Shown: piece by piece, positions 1 through 8,119 of the stretch
How the letters are laid out: each line of letters starts with the position of its first letter
Position numbering within the stretch: position 1 is the stretch's first letter
Source: Parvularcula sp039818345
Lineage (GTDB): Bacteria; Pseudomonadota; Alphaproteobacteria; Caulobacterales; Parvularculaceae
Assembly: GCA_039818345.1 (NCBI GenBank)
Contig: JBCBUC010000004.1
Location: forward strand, 124,001 to 188,000
Length of the DNA: 64,000 bases
Direction of reading: 5' to 3'
Notes under the pieces: model-generated
Told to the model about the DNA's origin: nothing
Seen by the model: only the letters and a program-made list of their open reading frames with translations
Database searches by the model: none
Program-made: the position numbers and the translations under genes

Positions 1-624
1 CGCGGGGCCTTGATCGTCTCTACCCATGGCGCGTTCGGGGTGAGGCATCAGGCCTAAGGTTCGTTTGTCCTCGGATAAAACGCCTGCGATGGCACGCGCG
101 GAGCCGTTGACCGCCTCGATATAGCGAAAGGCGATGCGGCCGTCGTTCTCCAGCTGGTCGAGCTCTTGATCCGATGCCTGATAATTTCCGTCATGGTGAG
201 CGACCGGAAACCGCGTGTAGCTGCCGGCTTGATAGCTGGCGGTGAAGGGGGACGCGGTGCTTTCGACCCGCAGCGTGACAGGGCGACTCACGAAACGCTG
301 GCCTGTGTTCGGCATCAGAGCGCCAGGCAGGAGGCCTGCCTCGCAAAGAATTTGGAACCCGTTGCAAATTCCTAACGTCGGGCCACCTGCTTTGGCGCGG
401 GCGATGACCGCGTCCATAATATGCGACCGCGCGGCGATCGCCCCCGGCCGCAGATAATCACCATGGGCAAAACCGCCCGGCAGGACGACCAAATCCAGGC
501 CGTCAGGCAGCGCGCGATCAGCATGCCACAGCATCAGCGGCTCCTGGCCCGTCACTTGGCGAAGGGCGACCTGGGCGTCGCGATCAGAATTCGATGCGGG
601 AAAGACGATGACGGCGGACTTCAT
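1..624 (-). CDS. purQ: Phosphoribosylformylglycinamidine synthase subunit PurQ, 3' end outside the window
   Basis: This is the glutamine amidotransferase subunit of FGAM synthase in de novo purine synthesis. It hydrolyses glutamine and passes ammonia to PurL. I translated it from the minus strand starting at the ATG at 624-622. The frame stays open for 208 codons to the left edge, so roughly the last 10-20 residues are missing. Class I amidotransferase landmarks are present: a GGFAHGDYLRPGAIA segment near residues 50-64, the nucleophile Cys87 in GICNGFQ, and the His/Glu pair in MPHPERA near residue 200. An AAGG lies 8 bases before the start. No purS is encoded between this start and the divergent flavoprotein gene, although purS commonly precedes purQ. 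Confidence 0.93.
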   Translation of the reverse strand, partial: MKSAVIVFPASNSDRDAQVALRQVTGQEPLMLWHADRALPDGLDLVVLPGGFAHGDYLRPGAIAARSHIMDAVIARAKAGGPTLGICNGFQILCEAGLLPGALMPNTGQRFVSRPVTLRVESTASPFTASYQAGSYTRFPVAHHDGNYQASDQELDQLENDGRIAFRYIEAVNGSARAIAGVLSEDKRTLGLMPHPERAMGRDDQGPA

Positions 625-773
625 CCGCCGCGCCTTACGCCCCGTCCGCCGGGGAAGGAAGCGCCAATCCCGCGGGATCATCGTGAAAAGGCCAAACTCT
701 TTTGCGCTCAGCGGCCCTTATCGGGTGCACATCAGGCGCCAGATGTTGCGCACGCAAACAAGGGAGCGATCCG

Positions 774-1361
774 ATGACCAGCATCGCGATCATTTATCAC
801 TCGGGCTACGGCCACACGAAACTTCTGGCGGAAGCCATCAAGCAAGGCGCAGAAAGCGTCGAAGGTGTCGAGGTTCGTCTGCACACCGCAGAAGAAGCAG
901 AAGGCGCACTCGAAAGCTTCGCTGACGTCAGCGGCATCATCTTTGGCTCACCGACCTATATGGGCTCCGTGGCCGGCGACATGGAGCAGTTCTTCGACAA
1001 AACGTCGAAGGTGTGGTTCGCGCAAGGGTGGAAGGACAAGCTTGCTGGCGGTTTCACGAATTCCGGCAGCCCCTCGGGCGATAAGAACGTGACCCTGGGA
1101 AGGATCGCCACCCTCGCTTCTCAACATGGCATGCTCTGGGTGAATATCGGCGACGGCAATGAGCTTAACGACCCCAATTTCGCCGGCGCGCCAGACGAAG
1201 CGGTGAACCGGCTGGGCGGATATCTTGGCGTGATGGCGCAGTCAGCGAATGCGGCGCCTGGCCCCCAAAACCCGCCATCCGGTGATATCAAAACCGGTTA
1301 CCGTTACGGTGAGCGCTTTGCGAAGGCAGCCAAACGTTGGGGGCTGGGTGTCATCGACTGA
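774..1361 (+). CDS. WrbA/flavodoxin-family NAD(P)H:quinone oxidoreductase-like protein
   Basis: The 195-residue protein has the flavodoxin fold of the WrbA/NADPH-dependent FMN reductase group, cytosolic enzymes that reduce quinones by two electrons using FMN. The FMN phosphate loop is visible near residue 8 (YHSGYGHTKLLAEA). The flavin-contacting segment GSPTYMGSVAGDM follows near residue 58, then FTNSGSPSGDKNVTL near residue 93, matching the WrbA layout. The start at 774 was chosen over an upstream in-frame extension because AGGGAG lies at 761-766 and the protein begins directly with the first beta strand. It is divergent from purQ and ends in a shared bidirectional terminator. The exact substrate cannot be told from sequence. 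Confidence 0.85.
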   Translation: MTSIAIIYHSGYGHTKLLAEAIKQGAESVEGVEVRLHTAEEAEGALESFADVSGIIFGSPTYMGSVAGDMEQFFDKTSKVWFAQGWKDKLAGGFTNSGSPSGDKNVTLGRIATLASQHGMLWVNIGDGNELNDPNFAGAPDEAVNRLGGYLGVMAQSANAAPGPQNPPSGDIKTGYRYGERFAKAAKRWGLGVID

Positions 1362-1380
1362 TCAACAGGATCAGACCAAC

Positions 1381-1409
1381 AAAAAAAGGGCGCCGGTGGC
1401 GCCCTATCT
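1381..1409. terminator. Bidirectional rho-independent terminator
   Basis: A GC-rich hairpin with arms GGGCGCC (1388-1394) and GGCGCCC (1398-1404) and a 3-base loop has a run of seven A on its left and TATCTTTTT on its right. It can therefore terminate both the rightward flavoprotein transcript and the leftward rpmG transcript, which converge here. Confidence 0.85.
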
Positions 1410-1436
1410 TTTTGGCTGCAACCAGAAGGGCAGCGC

Positions 1437-1604
1437 TTATTTGATTTTGCCTTCTTTGAACTCGACATGCTTGCGCGCGACGGGATCGTATTTCCGCACG
1501 ACCATTTTCTCGGTCATCGTCCTGGTGTTCTTCTTGGTCACATAGAAGAAGCCTGTGCCTGCAGTCGAGTTCAGGCGGATTTTGACGGTTGTCGGTTTAG
1601 CCAC
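1437..1604 (-). CDS. rpmG: 50S ribosomal protein L33
   Basis: The 55-residue protein begins with a GTG codon at 1604-1602 and reads AKPTTVKIRLNSTAGTGFF at the N-terminus, with a lysine-rich C-terminus ending KHVEFKEGKIK. This is the typical alphaproteobacterial L33. It lacks the two CxxC pairs of the zinc-binding (C+) form, so it is the zinc-independent paralogue. The gene is monocistronic, divergent from the GNAT gene at 1686 and followed by the terminator at 1381-1409. Confidence 0.95.
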   Translation of the reverse strand: MAKPTTVKIRLNSTAGTGFFYVTKKNTRTMTEKMVVRKYDPVARKHVEFKEGKIK

Positions 1605-1685
1605 GGGTCACCCAAAAGGTCTGAAAGAAAAACGAAGCGCGGGGTCTAAAGGCTCTGGCGGTTCTGTCAAGGAGATAGACGATCG

Positions 1686-2135
1686 ATGGCAGTGGACGCG
1701 GTGATGATACGGGCTTTGGCAGAGAGCGATCGGGCGGCATGGGAGCCTCTGTGGCAGGGCTACCTGACCTTTTATGAGGCAACGCTCACCGACGAGCAGA
1801 CGGAGATCACGTGGAACAGGCTGCTTGACCCGGCAGAGCCGGTGTTCGGGTTGGTGGCGGAGACAGATGATGGGGTCAAAGGGTTGGCCCATGCTCTGCC
1901 GCATCTCTCAACCTGGGCGGAAGTGGGCTATCTCTACCTTGAAGATCTGTTCGTCGCGCCTGAGACGAGGGGGCTTGGTTTAGGCCGTGCTCTGATCGAA
2001 GATCTTTACCGGATAGCTGATCAGCGAGGGATATCGCGGGTCTATTGGGCGACCAAGCATGATAATCCTGCGCGGCGCCTTTATGATCAGCTCGCGTCGG
2101 AAAGCGGCTTTGTCCAATATCGCAGGTCGCGCTAG
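1686..2135 (+). CDS. GNAT-family N-acetyltransferase
   Basis: The 149-residue protein is a single GNAT domain. The acetyl-CoA pyrophosphate-binding motif A is seen as ETRGLGLGRALIEDL near residues 90-105, after the strand LYLEDLFVAP. The C-terminal half has the NPARRLYDQL helix usual in this family. An AAGGAG at 1669-1674 supports the start, although the spacing (about 11) is long; the internal ATG at 1704 is an alternative. The acceptor substrate cannot be predicted. The gene converges with the DUF418 gene, with a 4-base overlap at the stops. Confidence 0.88.
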   Translation: MAVDAVMIRALAESDRAAWEPLWQGYLTFYEATLTDEQTEITWNRLLDPAEPVFGLVAETDDGVKGLAHALPHLSTWAEVGYLYLEDLFVAPETRGLGLGRALIEDLYRIADQRGISRVYWATKHDNPARRLYDQLASESGFVQYRRSR

Positions 2136-3307
2136 GTCGCGGCTGGTAAGCGCCAGGCTGGCTTGGTGCCATAGGTTGCCCAACGCCACACATATTCGAG
2201 GGGACCGAACCGGTAGTGCCGAAGCCACAGGGTGGCCGCCGCTTGAATAGCTGCGAAAAGAGCTAAGATAACGGGCAGGGCGAAACCTGGGCCGAGGGTT
2301 CCTGCTAGATCGAGTCCAAACGGCATAAAGATCAAGAGATGCGCGGCGCCGTGGGCGACATAAGCGGTGAGCGCAATTTTTCCGACTGGAGAGAAATAGC
2401 GCGCCACAGCGCCAAACCGATCGGACCGGAAAACAAGCACGACCCCGCACGCATATCCCAGGGCAATAAGAGGGGCGCTGCACGCATGCACGGCGATATC
2501 GAGTGCGGCCGGTAAATCGAGAAATCCATAAAAAATCAGTACAGAAAATAACTCAGAGGCTCCGCCGACGATCAGACCAAAGGCGCAAAGCCTTGTAATC
2601 GTGACGGTTCGAGAAGGGTCTGCCTCTAACCACCCCGCCCTGATAACCCAAGCCCCAAGGAGAAACCGTCCGAGGATATAAAGCCACCATGAAAAAGCAC
2701 CGCCCTCTTGGAACTCAGTTTCGATGAAATCCAAAACGTTCAATTTCACCCAAGGAAGGTAGGCTTGGGCAATGGGCGTGGTTTGGGTTGGTTCTTCCTC
2801 TTGGCCGACGAAGACGTCCACGATCGCCGATAGGACAGGATCAGCTGCGAATGTCAGCGCGAGGCCTGCGATCAGCATGGCTCGCATCGTGAGCCCACGG
2901 AGCAAAAACAAGGCAAAGCCGACGATCGCGTAGTCGTGCAACACGTCGAGGGGAAAGAGGAAAACGAGATTGATCACCCCCAAGACAAACAATGCACTGA
3001 GGCGGCGGAGATAGAGGCGTTCAAAATTATCGCTTCGGCTTTGAAGTCGGGTCATCATGACCCAAAACCCCATGCCAAAAAGCGTAGCAAACAGCGTGTT
3101 GGCTTTGTCGACGAAAAAGAGATCGGACGCGAACGCTGCCCCAAAATGCAGCATACTGTCATTCCAGGCCTCGCGGATGGAAGGATCGACGGGCATTTCC
3201 CAATAGTTCAGTCCGACAAAATGCACGATGAAGACGCCGAGGAGGGCAAACCCTCGGAGCGCGTCCAGTTCGCCAATGCGCCCCGTCTCTGCTGTCGGAC
3301 TTGCCAT
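2132..3307 (-). CDS. DUF418 (YeiB-like) integral membrane protein
   Basis: This is a polytopic membrane protein of about 391 residues. It starts with the family signature IGELDALRGFALLGVF, has roughly eight to ten hydrophobic segments, and carries the conserved C-terminal DUF418 part (GKIALTAYVAHG, then RFGPLEYVWRWATYG). The ATG at 3307 is preferred to the GTG at 3331 because GAGCGGCAAGG lies just upstream and the domain starts almost at once. Function is unknown; the family is related to acyltransferase-3-like membrane proteins. It reads away from the Fur-box region at 3466. Confidence 0.85.
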   Translation of the reverse strand: MASPTAETGRIGELDALRGFALLGVFIVHFVGLNYWEMPVDPSIREAWNDSMLHFGAAFASDLFFVDKANTLFATLFGMGFWVMMTRLQSRSDNFERLYLRRLSALFVLGVINLVFLFPLDVLHDYAIVGFALFLLRGLTMRAMLIAGLALTFAADPVLSAIVDVFVGQEEEPTQTTPIAQAYLPWVKLNVLDFIETEFQEGGAFSWWLYILGRFLLGAWVIRAGWLEADPSRTVTITRLCAFGLIVGGASELFSVLIFYGFLDLPAALDIAVHACSAPLIALGYACGVVLVFRSDRFGAVARYFSPVGKIALTAYVAHGAAHLLIFMPFGLDLAGTLGPGFALPVILALFAAIQAAATLWLRHYRFGPLEYVWRWATYGTKPAWRLPAAT

Positions 3308-3623
3308 GACCTTGCCGCTCCGTTCCCGCACAATTGACCGACGCCGCGTCGTCCCGCGAGCCCTCTCAACCGAGCGTCCTTAGCGTGATTACGTCGCGGC
3401 GGAAGAGGTGGGACAGCAGCAGGCAGGCGCAACGCAAATGAGACATATTTTCATGTAGAGCCAAGTATAATGACAACGATTATCACTATAAATGATAAGG
3501 ACTCGCATTCAAATTGCGACCGAATTTCAAAGTCATACGCAAAGATAGTTGAACTGGACTATTGAATACTCCAAACAGTTTTGGTAACGCTCATGAGAAC
3601 GAAGGATTTCGAGGAGCTTCCCC
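3308..3623. other. Intergenic region between divergent genes, with a Fur box and no gene of its own
   Basis: About 315 bases separate the DUF418 gene from the small four-cysteine protein gene. The right half is clearly more AT-rich than its surroundings and contains the Fur-like site at 3466-3485. The short open frame starting at 3581 runs out of frame across the real gene at 3624 and is not a credible gene. A good ribosome binding site, GAGGAGC, sits at 3611-3617. Confidence 0.7.
3466..3485. promoter_or_regulatory. Fur box (ferric uptake regulator site)
   Basis: TATAATGACAACGATTATC (3466-3484) matches the classical 19-base Fur consensus at 15 of 19 positions, counted by hand. In the 7-1-7 representation, 3471-3485 matches TGATAAT-N-ATTATCA at 12 or 13 of 14 arm positions. 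It lies about 140 bases before the small four-Cys gene and about 160 bases before the divergent DUF418 gene, so either could be iron-repressed. Confidence 0.7.
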
Positions 3624-3797
3624 ATGTCGATGAACTGCCAGTCTTGCGCATTTTTCAACACCACCGACAGCGAGTGCCGCCGCTATGCGCCTCAGCCAGC
3701 AGAAGGCGAAAAGAAAGCCTCATGGCCAACCGTCGCCGCCACCGACTGGTGCGGCGAGTTTGAGGCGGATGCCGAGAAAGCCAAGCAGGCGTCGTAA
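3624..3797 (+). CDS. Small four-cysteine protein (possible Fe-S or zinc site)
   Basis: This 57-residue protein is too short for a standard gene finder cut-off. Its cysteines are Cys5, Cys8, Cys18 and Cys43 in the contexts NCQSCAFF, SECRRYAP and TDWCGEF, with a WPTV segment between. The CxxC-x9-C-x24-C layout with the closing DWCGEF is a recurrent small-protein family that I recognise but cannot name with certainty; it resembles HiPIP-like or zinc-ribbon small subunits. GAGGAGC lies 6 bases before the start and a strong terminator follows. The Fur box upstream fits an iron-linked role. That role is inference. Confidence 0.8.
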   Translation: MSMNCQSCAFFNTTDSECRRYAPQPAEGEKKASWPTVAATDWCGEFEADAEKAKQAS

Positions 3798-3824
3798 AAC
3801 GTCACTCTCTACGTGATGGAGAAC

Positions 3825-3857
3825 AAGCCGGTCCCTTTGCGGGGGCCGGCTTTTTTT
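3825..3857 (+). terminator. Rho-independent terminator
   Basis: AAGCCGG and CCGGCTT arms flank a GC-rich loop and are followed directly by a run of T (to 3857). It closes the small four-Cys gene transcript. Confidence 0.88.
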
Positions 3858-3914
3858 GCGCGAACAGATCATCACTAATTTGCGATTTGCTCGCAAGAAG
3901 GCTTGAGCTGAGTA

Positions 3915-3929
3915 TGAAAATGATTATCA
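3915..3929. promoter_or_regulatory. Second Fur box, just before the next start codon
   Basis: TGAAAATGATTATCA agrees with the 7-1-7 Fur consensus TGATAAT-N-ATTATCA at 13 of 14 arm positions. It ends only 7 bases before the ATG at 3937, so bound Fur would block the promoter, or the ribosome start region, of the next gene directly. Confidence 0.75.
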
Positions 3930-3936
3930 TCTACGC

Positions 3937-4335
3937 ATGCTCAACCAAGACGATCTTTTGCTCCTCCACCATTTCCGCGCCACCGTATCGCGCCGTGAAA
4001 TTGACCGGCGTGCGAGCAAGGATGCGTTGGCACAGGAGCCTGGCCGCGCTGCCGGTCGGGTGGCGTGCTGGTCACTTGAGCGAAGCGCTGACTTCTTGCG
4101 CCGGTTTGGCCGTCGTCCCTTGAACAATGAGGTGTCGCTGGCGCCCTCCGCCCTCGAGGTTCGCCTGGTCGACGTGGTCCGAGCGTTAAAAGGCCATGAC
4201 CGGGCAAAAGCGTCGAGGGCTGCTCTTTGGCTGGTGCCCGAGCGTCATGTCGCAGGCCTTCTCGACCGGCTGGCGCCTCTCGTGGTGTTTTATCCTGCCG
4301 AGGAATTGGCAGAGCGTCGCGCAGCCCACGCATAA
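3937..4335 (+). CDS. Hypothetical protein, probably iron-regulated
   Basis: This is a 132-residue, Arg/Leu/Ala-rich soluble protein with no signal peptide or membrane segment that I can see and no family that I recognise. It is predicted helical. Support for it being real comes from position and codon use like its neighbours: a near-perfect Fur box ends 7 bases before the ATG, and a terminator closes the previous gene. Its last 46 bases overlap the 3' end of the convergent MFS gene. No convincing Shine-Dalgarno is present (the Fur box occupies that space), so translation may be leaderless or weak. Confidence 0.6.
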   Translation: MLNQDDLLLLHHFRATVSRREIDRRASKDALAQEPGRAAGRVACWSLERSADFLRRFGRRPLNNEVSLAPSALEVRLVDVVRALKGHDRAKASRAALWLVPERHVAGLLDRLAPLVVFYPAEELAERRAAHA

Positions 4336-5468
4336 GCGCCAAGCGCCAACGCAATTCCAACCGAGAGCCCTTGCGGCCCAAAACCCTGCCTGATGCCGCC
4401 GGCAAAAAGGGGGCCAGCGATCGCGCCCGCTGCATAGGCAAAAACGAAGGCGGTGTTGGCTGCTGCGAGGGCTGTGCCTTTATACGTGTTGCCGATCACA
4501 ACGAGGCCAGCGGTGTACAACCCTCCCACCATGCCGCCCCAGACAAAAAGCACGGCATAAAGAGCAAGAACATCAGCTTGGACAATCGGCACAAGAAGGG
4601 CGAGGCCCGCCCCTAAGGTCGCGCACCATGCCACCACCCGCCTCGGTGCAACGTGATCGGCAAGCTGACCAATGGGAATCTGGGCGACGAGAATTCCAAG
4701 ACCGTAGACGGTGAGTGCTTGTGCACCGACCCCGACCCCGTGCCCGATTTCAAGCGCCAGTACCGGTAAGAAAATGAGCATCGCGCTTTCCACCGCAGCA
4801 AACATCGCTGGCGCCGTGAAGAGCACCGGGTCGCTTGCGATGGGCTTGAAAATGCCCTCCCCATGCTCATCAGCCACCTTGGGCGCGTCGACGAAAAACA
4901 AAGGCATCGCAGCGGACGAAAAGACGGCAGCGCCGGCCAGAAACGGAAGGATTCCTTCGTACCCCGTCAGATTCAAAAGCAACGGACCCAGAGCAAAACC
5001 AAGGGCAAGGCAGGTCCCGTAAACCCCGATGATTTTCCCTCGAAGCCTATCCGGCGCAATGCCGTTGACCCATATTTCTGATGCCGCGAACAGCCCTGCG
5101 CCGCCCACGGAGAAAATAAAGCGCAGCGGGTACCACCAGATGATGTTTTCGCCCGCCAAAAAGACGAGGAGATACGGCACCACCATGATGCTGAGGCAAA
5201 TGAAGATGAAAAGTTTTAGCCCGATCTTGGCGATCACGCGCGGGTAATAGGGCGCGCAAATCAGGGCCGAAATCGCCGCAAAGGCTGTGTTAAGCCCGAT
5301 CGTGATGTCCGACGCGCCATAGCTTTCCAGAAGAAACGAAAACAGTGGCAGCGAATGGCCAAAGCCCGCGCCGACAACAGAAATCGCCATGATTGAGGCG
5401 GCCAAGCTCAACCAAGGAAGGCGTTCGTCGTGTTCACGAGTGCGTGAGCGCAAATTGTCAGCGGACAT
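4290..5468 (-). CDS. Major facilitator superfamily transporter (YcaD-like)
   Basis: The 392-residue protein has about twelve hydrophobic segments. The charged loop between segments 2 and 3 and the DRLRGKIIGVYGTCLALGFALG segment match the MFS 'Bcr/YcaD-like' group, in which this DRxRGK-type loop is typical. An inner-membrane exporter or importer of small molecules is expected; the substrate is unknown. Its 3' end overlaps the convergent hypothetical gene. It is separated from the upstream secreted-protein gene by a hairpin at 5543-5578. Confidence 0.85.
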   Translation of the reverse strand: MSADNLRSRTREHDERLPWLSLAASIMAISVVGAGFGHSLPLFSFLLESYGASDITIGLNTAFAAISALICAPYYPRVIAKIGLKLFIFICLSIMVVPYLLVFLAGENIIWWYPLRFIFSVGGAGLFAASEIWVNGIAPDRLRGKIIGVYGTCLALGFALGPLLLNLTGYEGILPFLAGAAVFSSAAMPLFFVDAPKVADEHGEGIFKPIASDPVLFTAPAMFAAVESAMLIFLPVLALEIGHGVGVGAQALTVYGLGILVAQIPIGQLADHVAPRRVVAWCATLGAGLALLVPIVQADVLALYAVLFVWGGMVGGLYTAGLVVIGNTYKGTALAAANTAFVFAYAAGAIAGPLFAGGIRQGFGPQGLSVGIALALGAYAWAARRSANSSAG

Positions 5469-5542
5469 AGATCAACGCCGATCAATCAGGCCAAGAGGGC
5501 AGCAGGGGGTAAAAAAGGTCTTCACCCGAGCCCTATGAAAGC

Positions 5543-5578
5543 GTTGTGGCGCCCGGGCAAGAACCCGAACGCCACAAC
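5543..5578 (-). terminator. Stem-loop, probable terminator
   Basis: GTTGTGGCG (5543-5551) pairs with CGCCACAAC (5570-5578), and the loop contains a further short CCCGGG/CCCG pairing. It lies immediately after the minus-strand gene ending at 5619. The T-tract is weak, so it could also be a processing hairpin. Confidence 0.55.
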
Positions 5579-5618
5579 TGGGAGGAAGGAGAAGGTCGGT
5601 GAAAAAAGAAGCTGACGC

Positions 5619-5897
5619 TTAAGCGACGACAGCGACTTCTTTCACTTTCGAGCGCGACATGCGGCACTCGATCATTTTATCATTGCCGCCAACGACAACT
5701 GCTTCCAGCGTCAACACGCGGCTACGGTTGCCTTGGTCATCGACGAAACGAAGCGTGAAAGCTTCATTGCCAAGGATTCCGGCATCGTTGATGGCGGCGC
5801 GGCAGTTGTCGATGTCATCGTTGATGCCAGCTTGGGCAATGCCAAAGGTGGCGGCGAGGGCGGCGGCAGAAAGTGCAATCTTAACAGTGTTCAGCAC
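5619..5897 (-). CDS. Small secreted protein of unknown function
   Basis: This is a 92-residue exported protein. A GTG start at 5897 is chosen because GGAG precedes it by 6-7 bases and it gives a clean signal peptide (LNTVKIALSAAALAATFGIAQA) with cleavage after AQA near residue 23. The mature part is small and charged, with two cysteines (DNCRAAIND and MIECRMS) that could form a disulfide. It is divergent from the LysR gene at 5992, so it may be that regulator's target. I do not recognise a named family. Confidence 0.72.
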   Translation of the reverse strand: MLNTVKIALSAAALAATFGIAQAGINDDIDNCRAAINDAGILGNEAFTLRFVDDQGNRSRVLTLEAVVVGGNDKMIECRMSRSKVKEVAVVA

Positions 5898-5991
5898 GGG
5901 AAGACTCCATTTTTGTGCGACGCACAAGAGCTAGACATTCAGAACGATCAATTCAAATATGAAAATCGCAAATGTATTATAGGTGAGATCT

Positions 5992-6966
5992 ATGAGCCGA
6001 GCGCGACTGGAAGACCTAGATCTGAATTTGATTCTGACTCTGCACTGGTTGCTGACTGAGCAATCGGTCACCAGAGCGGCCGCCAGGCTCGAGGTTTCCC
6101 AACCTACCGTCAGCCACGCCCTGGGGCGACTTCGGACATTGTTGGGCGACCCCCTCTTGATCAAGTCTGGGCGCACCATGCTGCCCACCAAGAAGGCCGA
6201 AGCGCTCCAACCGCGGGTTGCCGAGGCGATCGACCGGATGCGTGATGTCTTGTTGGCCGAGGATAGCTTTGATCCCGCAAGCCAACCGGGCCGGTTCCGT
6301 GTAGCGGCGAGCGACGGTATTGGCCTTGTGGTGATGAAGGCGTGGCAAAAGGCTGTGTCGCCTGATGCCCCAACCATGGAACTCGATCTTATTCAGCCGG
6401 CGGTGCCCCACGCCCAGGACCTGATTGCGGGCAAGATCGATGCTGTGATCTTGCCTGAACCCAAGGTGCTTAATCTTCCGCCTGGGATCGATATTGATGA
6501 GTTTGTGCGCAAACCACTCTATACGGAGTATTATGCAACAGCGGTACGCAAAGGCCACCCACTGGCTCACAATATGACGCTGGAGGGTTTTGTCGAGGCT
6601 GAGCATATCCTCATCAACCCCGAGGGTATGGAAACCGGTGTTGTCGACGAGCAGCTCGCCGCCATGGGTCTGCAGCGCCGCATTGCTTATCGTGCGGAGA
6701 CGTTCTTGCTTGCTTTACAAATGCTGCAGCAAACAGATTGTGTACTGACTGGTCCGATTACCACCTTGGGTTTTGCCCATGCTGACGTCGAGATGATCCC
6801 ATCACCGTTGCCGTTGGGCAGTTTTGGCCTGTTTATGGGGTGGCATCCCAATTGGACGCACGACCCCCAGCACCGATGGGTGCGTGACCGCTTGATTGCT
6901 GAGATTGGCCGCCTTTGCGAAACCAGGGTCCTGCCTCAACAGGAACTCGAATCCATCGCTGTCTGA
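5992..6966 (+). CDS. LysR-family transcriptional regulator
   Basis: The 324-residue protein has a winged helix-turn-helix at residues 8-66 (SVTRAAARLEVSQPTVSHAL is the recognition region). A periplasmic-binding-protein-like effector domain follows, as usual for LysR regulators of this length. The ATG at 5992 is preferred over the in-frame GTG at 5983 because AGGTGAG lies at 5981-5987. It resembles the NodD/LinR-type branch (DLDLNLILTLHWLLTEQSVTRAA). The divergent small secreted-protein gene at 5897 is the natural candidate target; the effector is unknown. Confidence 0.92.
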   Translation: MSRARLEDLDLNLILTLHWLLTEQSVTRAAARLEVSQPTVSHALGRLRTLLGDPLLIKSGRTMLPTKKAEALQPRVAEAIDRMRDVLLAEDSFDPASQPGRFRVAASDGIGLVVMKAWQKAVSPDAPTMELDLIQPAVPHAQDLIAGKIDAVILPEPKVLNLPPGIDIDEFVRKPLYTEYYATAVRKGHPLAHNMTLEGFVEAEHILINPEGMETGVVDEQLAAMGLQRRIAYRAETFLLALQMLQQTDCVLTGPITTLGFAHADVEMIPSPLPLGSFGLFMGWHPNWTHDPQHRWVRDRLIAEIGRLCETRVLPQQELESIAV

Positions 6967-6984
6967 TCAATAGATCAAGAGGCG

Positions 6985-7365
6985 CTAGGCGTGATCGGCG
7001 CTCTTTGCCCACCGGCCGCTTAGGATTGTCAGTGCTAGCGCGACGATGGCGGGTGATGCCTGTGTGAGCAGTATCGATGGTTTGGCGGTCGCCGCGCCAA
7101 AGACCCCTGCTGTGATGACACAGAGGAGAAAAAACACCACCACATCGCGTTTCCTGGTCAGAAGACCCCAAAAAAGGCCAGCCGCCAAAAATCCGTTATA
7201 AAGCCCCTGATTGGCGGCGAGGACCGCAGATATCGACGACTCCTCGGCGGTCATGTTGAAGACCTCACGCCCAATCGGATGGTCCCAGAAGAACATCTCA
7301 AGCACCACGATACCGCAATGGATCATCGCGACGAGGAACACAGCTAAACTGGCAAGAAGTCTCAT
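6985..7365 (-). CDS. DUF1304 integral membrane protein
   Basis: The 126-residue protein has four hydrophobic segments. The DUF1304 hallmarks are an acidic MFFWDHPIGREVFNMT segment and the NQGLYNGFLAAGLFWGLL segment. It starts at the ATG at 7365; a TTG at 7401 would add a charged stretch before the first membrane helix and is less likely. Function is unknown for the family. It lies between the convergent LysR gene end and the Hsp20 terminator. Confidence 0.85.
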   Translation of the reverse strand: MRLLASLAVFLVAMIHCGIVVLEMFFWDHPIGREVFNMTAEESSISAVLAANQGLYNGFLAAGLFWGLLTRKRDVVVFFLLCVITAGVFGAATAKPSILLTQASPAIVALALTILSGRWAKSADHA

Positions 7366-7416
7366 GGTTTCAGCGTAGCGGAGAAAGAGCCGATCTTGCA
7401 ATCAAGCGCGCCGTGC

Positions 7417-7448
7417 AAAAAAGCCAGCGGCGTTGTCTGCCGCTGGCC
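7417..7448 (-). terminator. Rho-independent terminator of the Hsp20 gene
   Basis: The arms GCCAGCGGC (7423-7431) and GCCGCTGGC (7439-7447) form a nine-pair stem with a 7-base loop. Read on the minus strand it is followed by TTTTTT, the expected order for the gene ending at 7472. Confidence 0.88.
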
Positions 7449-7471
7449 CCTTCATCGACGTCGCTTAACCC

Positions 7472-7945
7472 TTAAGCAGCTTCGCCGTCTTTGGTGATCA
7501 CCCGAGGTTTGCTGGTTGGCTCTTCGGCGCCGCCGATGGAGATTTTGCGAGGCTTCATCGCCTCAGGGATCTCACGCTCCAGGCCGATGTGCAGCAAGCC
7601 ATTTTTTAGCTCGGCGCCGCGCACTTTAAGGTGCTGGGCGAGGTGGAAGCGGCGCTCAAAGCTGCGGCCAGCGATCCCTTGGTGCAGGAATTTCCGTGCC
7701 GTGTTCTCGGCGTTGTGGCTGCCGGTGATCCGAAGGCTGCGGTCGGTCACTTCGATATCGAGCTCGTCTTCGGTGAACCCAGCCACCGCCAGGGTGATGC
7801 TGTACTGGTTTTCGCTGACTTCTTCGATGTTGTAAGGCGGGTAACCGCCCGTCTCAGCTTTGTTGAGCCCGTCAAACAGCTCGTTAAGCATGCGGTCAAA
7901 GCCAACACTTGTGCGATAAAGGGGGGTCATGTCGTAAGTTCTCAT
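7472..7945 (-). CDS. Small heat shock protein of the IbpA/Hsp20 family
   Basis: This is a 157-residue cytosolic ATP-independent chaperone with an alpha-crystallin domain from about residue 35 to 125. The N-terminus MRTYDMTPLYRTSVGFDRM is typical of bacterial IbpA-like proteins. The alpha-crystallin strands include YPPYNIEEVSENQYSITLAV, and the closing motif GLLHIGLEREIPE fits the A-x-x-x-n-G-v-L/L-x-I consensus. The ATG at 7945 is chosen because GGAG lies 7 bases upstream; the longer frame to 8017 would add an unlikely Cys/Pro-rich leader. I could not convince myself of a sigma-32 promoter upstream. Confidence 0.93.
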   Translation of the reverse strand: MRTYDMTPLYRTSVGFDRMLNELFDGLNKAETGGYPPYNIEEVSENQYSITLAVAGFTEDELDIEVTDRSLRITGSHNAENTARKFLHQGIAGRSFERRFHLAQHLKVRGAELKNGLLHIGLEREIPEAMKPRKISIGGAEEPTSKPRVITKDGEAA

Positions 7946-8119
7946 GTCATTCTCCATTGAGCAAAGACAGCCGCGCGCTGGCGGCACGACGGGGCCCATT
8001 ATGGCACCCCGTCCCAAGGAGATTGTGCCGCGATTTCACAGGTTCAAGAGGGAAGGGGCTCGCTCTCTTGCTGGCGCTGCGATAAGCGGTAGGAGGGGGC
8101 GCGGACATCAAGGAAGTCG

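Noticed and set aside
7946..8040. Sigma-32-type promoter before the Hsp20 gene
   Set aside because: CTTGGG and a CCATAAT-like box are present but only about 8 bases apart, too close for a heat-shock promoter.
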